From Prorocentrum cordatum (Eukaryota; Sar; Dinophyceae; Prorocentrales; Prorocentraceae), in NCBI GenBank assembly GCA_963575745.1, contig CAUYUJ010020570.1, positions 90,262-154,261 of the forward strand: a stretch of 64,000 bases of DNA, read 5' to 3'. Positions 38,501 through 51,046 of this stretch are shown piece after piece. The translations under genes were made by a program, and so were the position numbers. Each line of letters begins with the position of its first letter. The stretch's first letter is position 1. The notes beneath the pieces are model-generated. The model had not been told where the DNA came from, did not search any database, and saw only the letters and a program-made list of their open reading frames with translations.

Positions 38501-41500
38501 AGCGCGTGGGCGCGCTGCCGCTGCGTCAGGCGCATGGCCTGCGCCTGCGCGCCCGCGGCCTCGGATGCCTCTTCTCTCGCCGCCTCGAGCTCGGCGCGCG
38601 CGGGCCGCTTCGGCACCTCGTCGCAGAGCAGCGAACGCTCCCCGGCGCCGTCCGGCTGCTGCCAGAAGTGCACGCGCTGCAGCTCGTCCGCCCAGTGGAG
38701 ACGAGCGCAGACGCAGCAGGCGACCCTCGAGCGCACGGCGCGGCGACTCTGCCCGGGCTCGGGCCCCTCGGCGTCCGACGCCGCCGGAGCAGCGCCCAGC
38801 GCGTCCATGTCCACGGGCGGCATGTCCACGCCCCCGGGCGGCACGGCCCCGTCCGTGCCAGGCGGCTTCCACCAGGCGCGCGGCGCGTCCGGCGCGGCAG
38901 CGGCGGCGGGGGCCTCCCCCGAGTCGACGGGCGCTGCGCAGGCCGGCCAGTCGTGAGACCCCGTGACGAGATGCTCAGAGAAGGCCTCCACGCACTGCCG
39001 CCACTCCTGGGGCCTCACGGGCCGCACGTCGTCGTCCTGCTGCGGCCACTGCTCGGCCAGGTAGAACATGCGCTTCCTGTACTCCGGCCACCCGTGGTGG
39101 TCCTTGTGCACGTGCGTCATAAAGCCGGCATGCGTGGCGAAGTTCTTGTCGCAGAGGCGGCACGGGAACGGCGGGAGAGCCTCCGGGGCCTCTTTGAATG
39201 CCCGCAGAGGACGGCGATCGCCAAGAGGCAGATGCACATACTTCGGCTGGAGCCTTGGCACGCGCGCCTTGCGAGCGGCAGCGACGGCCGGGGTCGGCGC
39301 GGGCGGAGCGCCGCCGGCCTGCGTCTCGCGCTTCCGCGCCTCCTTCACGGCCAAGCCATACCGTTCCGGGCACTCGCGCGTCAGGGAGCTGTGGCGCTTG
39401 TCCGGGTCCCACTCCCCAAAGGGTCGCTGCTCGGGTCTGCCGTGGCTCCCACAGAACTCTCCCTGACCCTTGCACGGGTTCCTGCTGCACTGCCAGAGAA
39501 CGCATCCGCCGTTGTACGGGCGCCAGACGCGCGCGACGCACCTGCCAGCGACGCACGGCGCGGGGTCCAGGAGCCAGGCCGGCAGGGTGCCCTCCTCGCT
39601 CACGTGGGGGTCATCCAGAGCCACGTTCACCTCCACGTCCCCCGCTCTCACTGTCTTCCCTGCGAGACGCTCCTCCTCTTCCTTCCGCAGCCGCTCCTGC
39701 TGCAACCGCTCCAGGTCTTTTCTCGCCGCCCCGCGAGTCCGCGGGGCTCGCCCCTCGGGAGCTGGCCTCTTGGGTCCGCCGCCGAGCAGCCGACCCGCGC
39801 CCCCGCCCGCGGCACCGCCCGCGCCCCCGTCGCCGTCGCCGGCCGCGCCACCGTCGCCCGGCCCCTGCGCACCAGAGCCGGACCCCGACGCGGGTCCCCC
39901 GCCCGCGCCGCCGCCCGAAGAGGACCCGCCGCCGCCGCCGCCCCCGGAAGAGTCGTCGCCGCCGCCCCCTCCTCCCACCACCTCATCCCCGCACCCCGCC
40001 AGACGCAGCCATTCGCGGCATGTCCGGTCCAGCCACCAGGGCACGATTTTCTCCGAGTACTTCTTCGCCACCTTTGCAACATCACGCGCGAGTCTCGTTT
40101 CCTCCTTATCGGGCTGCCCGCGCCGATCGGCGAACGCGTCCGGCCAGACACCGCCGTGACGGGCACGGAACTTGTGAAGAGCAATCAGAACGTCCCTGTG
40201 CTTGTCTGCAGCCTCGGCATCCTCCTCGAGCGCGGCGAGCCACGCGGGGGTCCTCTCGAGCGCGGCGAGCAGGCGCTGCTGGTCCAGGTCCCAGCGCCCC
40301 GCGGCGAGGTTCCACGTGAAGCCCAAGTCCGCCCGCTCCTTGCGCGCGAAGGTCGCCACCTGCCGCGCCGCCTGAGGCTTCAGCTTGACGAGCTGCATCC
40401 AGACGGGCCACTCGGGGATCGCCTGCGGCTTCAGGTCCGCCAAGTACACGGGCGGGACAGCACAGGAGGCCTGCCGCGCGCCCTCGGCGGCCTCCACCCT
40501 GTACATGATGTCGCGGTCGCCCTCCAGCTTCTGCAAGCGCGCGGCCAGGGCGTCACCCATGCGAGCGACGCCGCCGCGCGCGCGGCACCAGGCCCGCAAC
40601 AGCCAGAGCTCCGCGGGCACGTCGCCCGGCTCGCCCGTGTAGTAGCCGCGCCGCCCCTGGGGGAATGTGTCGGCGGCGAAGCCCGACTCCACGGCCTCGG
40701 AGAAAAACGCACCGCCATGGCCCGCCCACGATTTCGGGATACCGAAGACGCGCGGCCACGGCGCCAGCCTGCTCCCGTCGGGCCCCGCGCGCTGGTACCA
40801 GGGCTCCAGAGCGTGTCGCTGGTCGAGGTGCACGCTCGCTTCGCAGCTGTCCTGGTGGAAGCACTCGTCCTCCAGCAGCAGACCACGGAACTCAGCGAAT
40901 CCGTTCTCCCCCCTCGCCGCGCACCGGGCCGCCTGCGCGCGCTTCCTGGCGCGGGCGCGCTCCGCCTCCACCGCCTCGCGCTGCACCGCCTGGCTAGGCA
41001 GCTTCTTCGGCGCGAAATGCAACCTCTTACACAAACCATCGACCTCTCCGTCGGACAGCTCCCGCGCGCCCTCGAAATCCTGCTGGCACTTGTAGCAGAG
41101 GAAATCGGAGGGCAGGCGCAGGAGCACGCTGCCGTGCACCGGGGCGCCAGGAGCGCCGTCCCGCCGCGCCTGCTCTGCATACCGCGCCTGGCGCGTCGCC
41201 TCGCGCACCCCCCCGGGCCTCCAGACCTCTGTCTCGGCGGCGTCCAGCGACGGCAGCAGCGGCGCGCGGACCGGCCCCGGCTTGCCGTCGTCGCGGAGCG
41301 GCGCGCGCCAGCGCAGCGGCTCGCGACGGCAGCAGACCCAGACCTCGCGCTCCACGCCCTCCTGCTCGAGCCGTTGGAGCAAGCGCTGCCACTGCTCCCA
41401 GGGCTCCCGCACGTCCGAATTGGGCACGGGCGTGCGGCGCAGCAGCTCGGGGTCGGCCTGGCGCAGGCGCCGGATCGCCTGCGACCGCGCCACGTTGTCC

Positions 41501-44500
41501 TGCGCCGTGGCCGCGTCGAGTCCCAGGGCGACGACCCGCAGCCGCTCCAGCTCCGCCACCTGCCGCTGCAGCTCCGCGTCCGGGGCCTCCCCCGCGAAGA
41601 ACCTGGGCAAGACAGGCACCGACGACAGCATGCAGGTCGCCAGCACGTACCGCACGAAATCCTCGTGCTCGTCGTCGATGCCCGCGGGCAGCTCCTCCTC
41701 GTCCGCCATGCCCAGCGGCTCTTCCTCCGCGTCCGCCATCTCTGCGTCTCCCTCCTCCTGCTCCCTCCGCTCCTCGTCGCCCTGCTCCTGCTCCTGCTCC
41801 TCCTGCTCCTGCTCGTCCTCTTCCTGCTCCTCTTCCTCCTGCTCCTCCTCTTCCTCCTCCTCATCCTCCTCCCCGAGCGCCTCGCGGCGCGGCTCTTCGG
41901 CCGCCGGGGCGGCCAAGGCTTCGCGGACCCGCCTGTCTTTGGCCGGGGCAACGAAGACGTCGAGCCCAAGCGGGGCGCCCTGCAGCGCGTCCACGTGCTC
42001 CAGCAGGGCGCCCACGAGCGCGGTCTTCACCCGCCGAGCAAGCGCCCTGTCTGCCCACTGGAACCTAGCGAACATATCCGGCGTGACCTCCGCGCGCCGC
42101 TCCTCCGCGAGGCAGTCGGCCGGGCCCTCCTCCTCCTGCTCCTCCTCCTCCCCGCAGGCCTCCTCCTCCTCAGCCGCGCGCTGCAGCAGCTCCAGCCGAT
42201 GCGCCTCGAGCGCCCGCGCCTCCGCCACCCTGCTCTCGGCATCGCGGCGCGCGGCGGCCGCCTGCGCGTACTTCTGCCGCAGCGCGTCGAAGATCGCGGG
42301 CGCGTTGAAGGACGCCGCGCGGCCCTTCCGCTCGTGGTTTGCGATGAAGTTCGCCAGCCTGCGCTCCTCGTCATCCTCGGCCTTCTCCACCGGCATCCTC
42401 TGGTTCTTCTCGCACCACGCCTCCAGCGCCTGGACCTGGATGAGATCCGCGTCCAGCGCCGCCGCCAGCTGCGCGCGCCAGCCCTCGTCCAGGCCCTCGA
42501 CGCCACGCGCTCGGACGTTTTCGATCCATCTTGCAAGAAGACGCTCCCGCGGATCGTCGTCGTTGCCGAAACGCTGCGGCCCTCGTCGGTGCCTCTCCAC
42601 GAAAGCCTTCACATCAAGCACGCGCTCCTGCGCCGTCCGCCGCTGCCACGCACGCCTGTCCACCAACTTATCGAACCTCTCCTGATTGTCATCATCCAGC
42701 TCGTTCTGGCCTTTGCTGACATTATTGATCCACATCGCGAGCTCTGCCTCCTCCTCGTCCTCCGCCCCGCGCCTCGGCAGCTCGTCGAGCACCTCCACGT
42801 GCTCCTCGATGCGGCCCAGCATCGCGCGGGCGCGCGCGCGCCTCTCCTCCCGCCGGTCCACGAGCCCGTCGAACCGCGCGCGCCGCTCGGGGGTCAGCAC
42901 GTTCTGGCCTTTGCTGACGTTGTGGACCCATGTCCCCAGCGCGGACTCCTTCTGCGACGGAACGCAATCGTGCTCAGCCACGTGCCTCGCCAACTCGGCC
43001 AGCATCTCCTCGGAATGGTCCCGCGATCGCGCCTCCGCGCCAGCATGCTGCACACCGCTCATGTCGATGCCCAGGTGCGCCGCGAGCGCGGCCCTGTGCG
43101 CATCGGCCTCCAATCGCACCCGCTTCTGCTGATGAACATCCCATTGCCGAGAGGAAGGCGCGTCTTCGTCGCCCTCCGCCCGCAATCGCGTTGCCAGCTC
43201 ATGCAACTGATTCCGGGTCATCCGCGCCAACACCCCCGCGTCCACTCCGTCGCGCGCGCCCCCGCGCGCCCCCGGCGCCCCTGCAGCACCCTGCTCCGCA
43301 CGGCGCTTCGGCGCTCCGCCCCGCAGCGCGCCACGCCCCGCACCCGCGCGCGGCGACCGCGACGCCGAGCTCGAACGCCCGTGCGCGACGACGCGACACC
43401 ACGGCGCGCTCCCGGCTTCCCCCCACTCCACATCACCAGAGCCCGCCGACTCCTCCACCGCGCACACGTGGCCGCCGTCGAGCCACAGCAGAGCACCAGC
43501 GCAGAAACCCGTCGCGTGCCCCAGTGACCACGCCACGCGCCCTCCCTCCTGCGCTCCGAACGCTTCCAAAGATTCCGCAGAGAACACGCGCACGTGCAGG
43601 AAGCGGGAGCGCAAGTGCTGGACCACGACCTCAAGATTCCAGCGCTCCACCAGCGACCCACAAGCGCCCGAACCCTCGTGGTTCTGGCACGCGCGGCCGA
43701 AATGCCCCGCGGCGTCGCCCCCCACGAGCTCAGCCACTGCGCTCTGCAGGCACTTCCCACGCCACTCGACGGGAGAACTGGCGCGCGCGCGGCGGTTCCC
43801 CCGCCCGCGTCCGCCGCGCGGCCGTGGGCGCAGCGGGCGCGCGGCACCGAATGCACCCGCAGACATGGGCACGGCGCCGTCCTGCGTCGCCCCGCTGAGC
43901 CCCGCCGGACACGCTCCGAGAGCGATCATGGCGCAGGCAGCGCGCACGGCCATGTCCCCGACGAAGACCTTGGACTCCCGCGCAGCCCGGCACTTCGCTC
44001 CGCCAATCCCGACGCCCGGCGAGAACCGGCGCGCACAGACGCGGCGGCCGCCGCACGTCCGCGCCGAGAGCCCGTAGAGCGCGCAGCAGAACCACCTGGC
44101 GGTGACGACAGCGGCTGCACGATCGGCCAGCTCGGGCGCGTCCGGGAGCTCCCGCGCGAACACATCCCGCTGCCGCCACCAGCGCGCCGCCGCGATCTTC
44201 CTGGTCATGACCACTCTGCTGTCTTCCTGTGGTGGGCACACGCCGAGAGCGACCAGAACGCAAGCTGCGCGCAGGGCCGCGTCGCCCACGGTCCACGACG
44301 ACGCGTCGGGCGCAGGCGCGGCGGCGGCGGCGCGGGGGGCGCGCGCCGGCGGCTCGTCCGGGTCGACGGCACGGGCCGCGCGCGCGGTCAGGAACTGCTC
44401 CAATCGCCCGTTGTTGCGAGCCGCCCCCCGCGCGCTGCGCCCAGACGAAGCCCGCTCTGGCGACGCATCGCGCAACAAGGGGCGCGGCACGACGGGGAGC

Positions 44501-44712
44501 AGCACACGGTGTGCAAGCTGCTCGTTCCGCTCGGCCGCCGCCTCCGTCCGCCGCGCCCACTCCGCCTCCCGCCGCGCACACCGAACCCGCCGGCACGACG
44601 CGCGGCACGCTTTCCAGAGCGATTTCTGCTCGCGCTCCGCCGCCTCCAACGCGGAATCATCGACGACCTCCTCGTGGATCACGTCGCGCTCTGCGTGCAA
44701 ACACTCCTCCAC
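35592..44712 (-). CDS. Helitron part 1: N-terminal accessory domains and Rep HUH nuclease
   Basis: The native frame runs to about 35592; the same frame stays open to 35095 but is non-native there. The first codon of the frame is GTG and coding probably starts further upstream. Approximate residues: a possible papain-fold peptidase (Cys 321, His 415); four repeats of about 65 residues containing WVHNVSKGQN or MWINNVSKGQN (550-820), like helicase-associated (HA) repeats; an acidic Glu/Gln block (about 945-990); a Cys-rich motif CVARVW...GGC...QC...C...FC-SH (1725 on); a C2H2 finger CRLC...THVHKDHH (1851 on); a CxxC plus LANDLWIGRLPPPLRNLT domain (2100-2200, DUF6570-like); then Helitron Rep with FGPPLVFTTPNIAD and VESQGRGGIHPHIHLW (His 2866 and His 2868). 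Rep would nick and join DNA at the element ends. Confidence 0.8.
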
Positions 44713-44871
44713 CCGGTCATCCCATACGCGCGACTTCCGGGCCGGCGCCGGGAGCTCCGCGCACCGCCTCCGAGAACCGGGACCGCCCCCCGCCGAGGTC
44801 CCGTCTCCGACCGCGTCCCGGTCCCGGTCCCGGTCCCGGTCCCGGTCCCGGTCCCGGTCCCGGTCGTCGCT

Positions 44872-44908
<37 letters not shown>

Positions 44909-45040
44909 GCGCCCTCCTCCCCTCCTCCTCCTCCTCCTCCTCCTCCTCCTCCTTCTCCTCCTCCCCCTCCCCCTCCTCCTCCTCCTCCTCCTCCTCCTCC
45001 TCCTCCTCCTCCTCCTCCTGCTCCATCTCGGCCAAAGCCA
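44713..45040 (-). repeat. Hexa- and trinucleotide repeats at the Helitron 5' side
   Basis: (CCCGGT)n at about 44817-44865, (GTC)n at 44864-44908 and (CTC)n with interruptions at about 44920-45018. In one minus-strand frame these encode a poly-Glu then poly-Thr then Thr-Gly run. That frame stops at 44679 and is not the frame of Helitron part 1, where the sequence ARKSRVWDDRVEECLH continues upstream. Confidence 0.85.
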
Positions 45041-45533
45041 TGGCTATAGCGGAAACCCGGACAGGGAAGCAGCAGACGTCGTCGTCGCCTTCGTCGTCGC
45101 TAGCAGCGAACGCAGAAATTTCCCCGGCGAGAACACGCTCATAGAAATCATCTCCCCCCAACCGGTTTTCGACGCCTCCGCGGAACCATTTGCACGCCTC
45201 CGGGAAGCCGTTTTGGACGCCTCTGTCGCCCATTTTCCTCGCCGTCGTCCGCGGGCCGTTTTCGCACGCCTGCGGAACGATTTTTGACCCCCGGAAACGA
45301 TTTTTGACGCCTCCGGGCCCGATGGCGCCGCCGCCGCCACCGCCGTCGGCCGAATCGTCCAATAAAAACGCCGGAGCGGGAAACCCGCACGGAAAATCCG
45401 CGTTAGTTTCCCCCTCACAACCCGGTTTTGCAGAAAACGGCGCGCCAATCCGGGAAACAAGCGTCCGACGGGAAAATGCCCGCGAAAATCGAGCGTTTCC
45501 CCCTCCGAGCGCCCGTTTCCAGAAACTGGGCGC
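45041..45533 (-). repeat. Short degenerate tandem repeats upstream of the Helitron frame
   Basis: About eight units of roughly 30-35 bp around GAAnCGnTTTTTGACGCCTCCG between 45150 and 45330, then GC-rich sequence without motifs. A minus-strand frame crosses it but shows no domain. This may be the 5' untranslated or terminal part of the Helitron. Confidence 0.5.
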
Positions 45534-46485
45534 CAGCGGTAAACGGTCCACCTTTCTTTCCGCCGGGTGACTCGTAGAGCTTCCTGACAATATATAATGT
45601 GGAAAAGAATTTCAGAGAACGACTAGTTTTTCAGCCCAAGCGGTTATAGACCTCTCAAGATGACTCTAACAAAACAAACGAACAGTTTTCCAATCGAGCT
45701 CGAGTATGAAACCGAGTTCAGACCTATGAATGCGACAGGCGGACGCGTCTGGTTCTGCGAATCGATTCCTGTGATTACCAGCTCTGCAGCCCCCCATACA
45801 GCCTGAGTTAAGTGCAGAAAACCGAGAGTACCTCACAGGATGAATCGAAAAATACAACAGTTTCGCGGATCTCGTTCGAGCAGCAGATCGAGTTCCGAGC
45901 TCTCGGTTCGACGAACGGACGCGCCTGATGTCTCGAGATCGATTCCTGTGACCAGCAGCACTGTAGCCCTCTCCCAGCACGATTTAAGTACAGGAAACGG
46001 AGAGCACTTCTCAAGATGACTCGAACAATACCAATAGGTTCGCGAACCTAGCTCGGGGAGCAGGCCGAGTTGAGAGCTCTTGATTCAACAGACGAACGCG
46101 CCTGATAATTCTCAGTCGATTTCTGTGATTATCAGCTCTGCGGCTGCTCTACAATACAAAAAACGGAGAGCGTCTGCTACAATGACTCAACTAATACAAA
46201 TGGTTTGCGACCCTAGCTTGGCTAGCAGACCGAGTTCAAACCTCTGGATTCAACAGACGAAAGCGCCTGATCATTCTCAATGCATTAGCTGCGCTGACCA
46301 GCTCTGTAGTTATCCTGAAGCTCGCGTTATCTTGAGAAACCGACAGCGCGTATCAAGATGACTCGAAACGGCCATTCCCGCCTGCCTGCTGTTTGGCCTT
46401 CAAAGTTACCCGATCGAGCTGAGATCAAGACGGCGAGGAATAAGATCAAGTATCATGGGAAAAAAACTAGAGTGATAAGAAAACT
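45534..46485 (+). repeat. Type I block 1: decayed hairpin, leader, 178-bp units
   Basis: Hairpin arms are mutated here (CCAGCGGTAA, TTTCCGCCGG). The leader GACTCGTAGAGCTTCCTGAC precedes AATATATAATGTGG, followed by about five satellite units, and ends with the unit tail (GATCGAGCTGAGATCAAGA). Confidence 0.8.
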
Positions 46486-46822
46486 GGCGCCGGCGGTGAA
46501 CCGTCAACCTGGTCACCGCCGGAAACCTCGTAGAGCTCATTTCGCGCGTAGGAAAGCTCGGAGTCGAAAGAGAGAGCTTCTGGGAGCATTTCTCGAAAAA
46601 AAGAAAAATTGATTTTTTTCGTGTCGACATGAAGATGGTTCCCCCAAGTGTTTTGATAGTAAAAAGGCGCCTGCAGAGCTCATAATAAGACAGCGAGGCC
46701 CTCATAGTCGTTCAGAGGTGCGAAAAATCTGCTTTCTCAAAATGAATCGTCAAATATCTTTCAAAAAATTGCAAAATCACCCAAAAGTTGTCACATTGTC
46801 CGCCTCGGCCGGCTGGGCCAAC
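46486..46822 (+). repeat. Type II block 1
   Basis: Hairpin at 46490-46522: CCGGCGGTGA pairs perfectly with TCACCGCCGG around a 13-base loop. Then CTCGTAGAGCTC, a body containing CCAAGTGTTTTGATAGTAAA and AAAATCTGCTTTCTC, and the end GGCCAACT. Confidence 0.85.
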
Positions 46823-48245
46823 TGGGCGCCGGCGGTAAACCGTCAACCTTTCTTACCGCCGGGGGACTCGTAGAGCTTCCTGACAGTATATAGTGTGGGA
46901 AAAAATCCAGAGAACGACTAGTTTTCAGCAGCCCAAGCGATTTCAGACCTCTCAAGATGACTCTAACAAAAAAACAAACAGTTTCGCAACCCAGTTCGAG
47001 TATCAGACCGAGTTCAGACCTCTCAATGCGACAGGCGGACGCGTCTGATGTCTGCGAACCGACTCATGTGACTACCAGCTCTGCAGCCCCCCTACAGCCC
47101 GAGTTAAGTGCAAGAAACCGACAGCATCTCTCAGGATGACTCGAATAATACAATAGTTTCGCGGACCTGTTTCGAGCAGCAGACCAAGTTCTGAGCTCTC
47201 GAATCGACCAAGGAACGCGCCCGATGTATGCCAATCGTTTGCTATCACCCGCAGCATTGTAGCCCTCCCCCAGCACGTGTGAGTGCAGAAAATTGAGAGC
47301 AATTTTCACGATGATTCAGACAATACGAATAGTTTCGCGAACCTAGCTCAGGCAGCAGGCCGAGTTGAGAGCTCCCGATACAACAGACAAATGCGCCCGA
47401 TAATTCCCAATCGATTTCTGTGACTATAGTCTCTGTAGCTGCCCTACGGCTCGAGTTAAGTACAGAAAACCGAGAGCGTTTGTCAAGATGACTCGAATAA
47501 TACAAATAGTTTTGCGGACCTAGCTCGGCTAGCAGACCGAGTTCAGACTTCTGGAGTCGAGAGCCGAACGCGCCTGATCATTCTGAATGCGATGGATGTG
47601 CTTACAAGCTCTGTAGCTGCCCTACAGCTCGAGTTAAGTACAAAATACCCACCACGCGTATCAAGTTGACTCGAATAATACAAATAGGTGTGCGGCCCTA
47701 GCTCGGCTAGCAGACCGAGTTCAGACCTATGGATTCGACAGACGAACGCGCCTGATCATTCTGAGTGCGATAGCTGTGCTTACCAGCACTGTAGCTGCCC
47801 TACAGCTCGAGTTAAGTAGAAAATACCGACAACGTGTACCAAGTTGACTCGAATAATACGAATAGGTTTTCGGACCTAGCTCGGCTAGCAGACCGAGTTC
47901 AGACCTCTGGATTCAACAGGCGAACGCGCCTGATGATTCTGAGTGCGATAGGCGTGCTTACCAGCACTCTAACTGCTCTACAGCTCGAGTTAAGTAGAAA
48001 ATACCGACGACGCGTATCAAGATGACTCGAAACGGCCGTTCCCGCCACCGTGCTTTTTCGCCTTCAAAGTTACCCGATCGAGCTGAGATCAAGATGGCGA
48101 GCGGGAATAAGATCGAATATCACGGGAAAAAATACTAGAGCTCTAACGAATGGTCAAATTTCGAGAACAAAATTTTCAACCGACCAAAAGTCAGCAAAAA
48201 GTCCGTCGAGATTTTTCGTGCCAACTAGCTCTTCAGCGCTCCGGA
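46823..48245 (+). repeat. Type I block 2
   Basis: Hairpin at 46829-46862: CCGGCGGTAA pairs perfectly with TTACCGCCGG around a 14-base loop. The leader is followed by about seven satellite units (start-to-start 175-178 bp) and the GTCCGTCGAGATTTTTCGTG tail with GCCAACT. Confidence 0.85.
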
Positions 48246-48587
48246 ACTGGCGCCGGCGGTGAACCGTCAACCTGGTCACCGCCGGGAACCTCGTAGAGCT
48301 CCTTTCACGCGTCAGAGTGCTTAGAGTCGAAAGAGACAGTTTCTGGATGCATTTCTCGAAAATGAGAAAACATGATTTTTTTTATCCCGAGATAAAGTTG
48401 GTTTCGCCAAGTGTTTTGATAGTAAAAGAGCGCCTATGGAGCTCATACTAAGACAGAGAAGCCCTCATAGTCGTTTACAGGTGCGAAAAATCTGCTTCTC
48501 AAAATAAATGGTCAAATATCTTTCAAAAAATCGGAAAAGCACCCAAAAGTTACCACTTTGTCCGTTCTGGTCGGGTCGGCCAACTGG
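48246..48587 (+). repeat. Type II block 2
   Basis: Hairpin at 48253-48285 (GGTGA with TCACC), same body and GGCCAACT end as the block at 46486. Confidence 0.85.
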
Positions 48588-49904
48588 GCGCCGGCGGTAA
48601 ACCGTCAACCTTTCTTACCGCCGGGGGACTCGTAGAGCTTCCTGACAATATATACTGTGGGAAAAAACTCGAAAGAACGACTACTTTTTAAGCCCAAGCG
48701 ATTTCAGACCTCTCAAGATAACGCTAACAAAAAACAAACAGTTTAGCAACCTAGTTCGAGTATCAAACCGAGTTCAGACCTCTGAATGCGACAGGCGGGC
48801 GCGTCTGATGTCTGCGAATCCACTCATGTAATTCCCAGCCGTGGAGCCCCCCTACAGCCCGAGTTAAGTGCAGAAAACCGACAGTATCGACTCCTATAAT
48901 ATAATGGTTGTGCGAACCTAGTTCGAGCAGCAGACCGAGTTCCGAGCTCTGGAATCGACCGAAAGACGCGCCTCATGTGTGTAAATCGATATATTTGACC
49001 TGCAGCACTGTAGCCCTCCCCCAGCACGAATTCAGTGCAGAAATTCAGATCACGTCTCAAAATCATTCGGACAATACGAACAGTTTCGCGAACCTAGCTC
49101 GGGCAACAGGCCGAGTTGAGAGCTCGCAGTTCAATAGACGAACGCGACTGATTCCCCATCGATGTCTGTCACAATGAGCCCTGTAGCTGCCCTACAGCTC
49201 GAGTTAAGTAGAGAAAACCGAGAGCGTCTATCAAGATGACTCGAATAATACGAATAGGTTTGCGGACCTACCTCGGCTAGCAGACCGAGTTCAGACCTCT
49301 CGATTCAACAGCCGAACGCGCGTGATGATTCTGAGCGCGATACGTGTGCTTACCAGCACTCTAGCTGCCGTACAGCTCGAGTTAAGTAGAAAATACCGAC
49401 AACGCTTATCAAGTTGACTCGAATAATACGAATAGGTTTGCGGACCTAGCTCGGCTAGCAGGCCGAGTTCAGACCTACGGATTCAACAGGTGTGCTTACC
49501 AGCACTGTAGCTGCCCTAAATCTCAGGATAAGTACAGAAAACCGAGAGTGTCTGTCAAGATGACTCGAATAATACGAATAGGTTTGCGGACCTAGCTCGA
49601 CTACCAGACCGAGTTCAGACCTCTGGATTCAACAGGCGAACGCGCGTGATGATTCTGAGTGCGATAGCTGTACTCAACAGCTCTGTAGCTGGCCTACAGC
49701 TCCAGTTAAGTACAAAATACCGACAGCGCGTATCAAGATGACTCGAAACGGTCGTTCCCGCCGGGACGCTTTTTGGCCTTCAAAGTTACCCGATCGAGCT
49801 GAGATCAAGATGGCGAGGGGGAATAAGATCGAATATCATGGAGAAAATACTAGAGCTCTAACGAATTGTCAAATTTCGAGAACAAAATTTTCAACCGACC
49901 AAAC
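48588..49904 (+). repeat. Type I block 3
   Basis: Hairpin at 48591-48624 (GGTAA with TTACC), leader, then about six satellite units, one shortened near 49490. It ends directly at the next hairpin. Confidence 0.85.
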
Positions 49905-51046
49905 TGGGCGCCGGCGGTAACGTCAACCTTTCTTACCGCCGGGGGACTCGTAGAGCTTCCTGACAACATATAATGTCGAAGAAAATTGCAGAGAACGGAT
50001 AGTTTTTCAGCCCAACTCGAGTATCAGACCGAGTTCGGACCTCTGAATCCAGCAGACAGAGGCGTCTGATGTCTCCGAATCGATTCCTGTGATTACCCGC
50101 CCTGCAGCCCCCCTACAGCCCGAGCTAAGTGGAGAACGCCGACAGTAGCTCTCAAGATGACTGGAAGAATACGAACAGTTTCGTGATTCTAGATCGCGGA
50201 GCAGACCGAGTTCAGAGCTCTGGATTCACGAGGCGAACGCGCCTGATTATTCTGAGTGCGATAGGTGTGCTTACCAGCACTGTAGCTGCCCTACAGCTCG
50301 AGTTAAGTAGAAAATACCGACAACGCGTATCAAGTTGACTCGAATAATACGAATAGATTTGCGGACCTAGCTCGGCTAGCAGACCGAGTTCAGACCTATG
50401 GATTCAACAGGCGAACGCGCCTGATTATTCTGAGTGCGATAGCTGTGCTTACCAGCACTGTAGCTGCCCTACAGCTCGAGTTAAGTAGAAAATACCGACA
50501 ACGCGTATTAAGTTGACTCGACTAATACGAATAGGTTTGCGGACCTAGCTCGGCTAGCAGACCGAATTCAGACCTATGAATTCAACAGGCGAACGCGCCT
50601 GATCATTCTGCAAGCGATAGGCGTGCTTACCAGCACTGTAGCTGTCCTACAGCTCGATTTAAGTAGAAAATACCGACAACGCGTATCAAGTTGACTCAAA
50701 TAATACGAATAGGTTTGCAGACCTAGCTCGGCTAGTAGACCGATTTCAGACCTATGGATTGAACAGGCGAACGCGCCTGATCATTCTGAGAGCGATAGCT
50801 GTGCTTACAAGCTCTGTAGCTGCCCTACAGCTCGAGTTAAGTACAAAATACCGACAACGCATATCAAAATGACTCGAAACGGCCGTTCCCGCCACAGTGC
50901 TTTTTGGCCTTCAAAGTTACCCGATCGAGCTGAGATCAAGATGGCGAGCGGGAATAAGATCGAATATCACGGGAAAAAATACTAGAGCTCTAACGACTTG
51001 TCAAATTTCGAGAACAAAATTTTCAACCGACCAAAAGTCATCAAAC
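49905..51046 (+). repeat. Type I block 4 with exact 178-bp spacing
   Basis: The hairpin left arm is shortened by a base (GGTAACGTC). Unit starts (GACTCGA) fall at 50337, 50515, 50693 and 50871, each exactly 178 bp apart. Confidence 0.9.

Larger units (their letters stand above)
27603..45533 (-). mobile_element. Giant Helitron-type rolling-circle transposon
   Basis: Four overlapping minus-strand frames together encode one Rep-helicase protein: the HUH motif in the first, two-tyrosine motif in the second, a link region in the third, PIF1-type helicase in the fourth. Boundaries are uncertain. The right end is placed at the next repeat (hairpin near 45538) and the left at the candidate terminal hairpin. 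Confidence 0.75.

Noticed and set aside
38353-43527. 1,724-codon plus-strand open frame
   Set aside because: It is antisense to Helitron part 1, which has clear Rep, zinc-finger and HA-like motifs. The plus-strand frame has no domains and is a by-product of GC-rich codon use.
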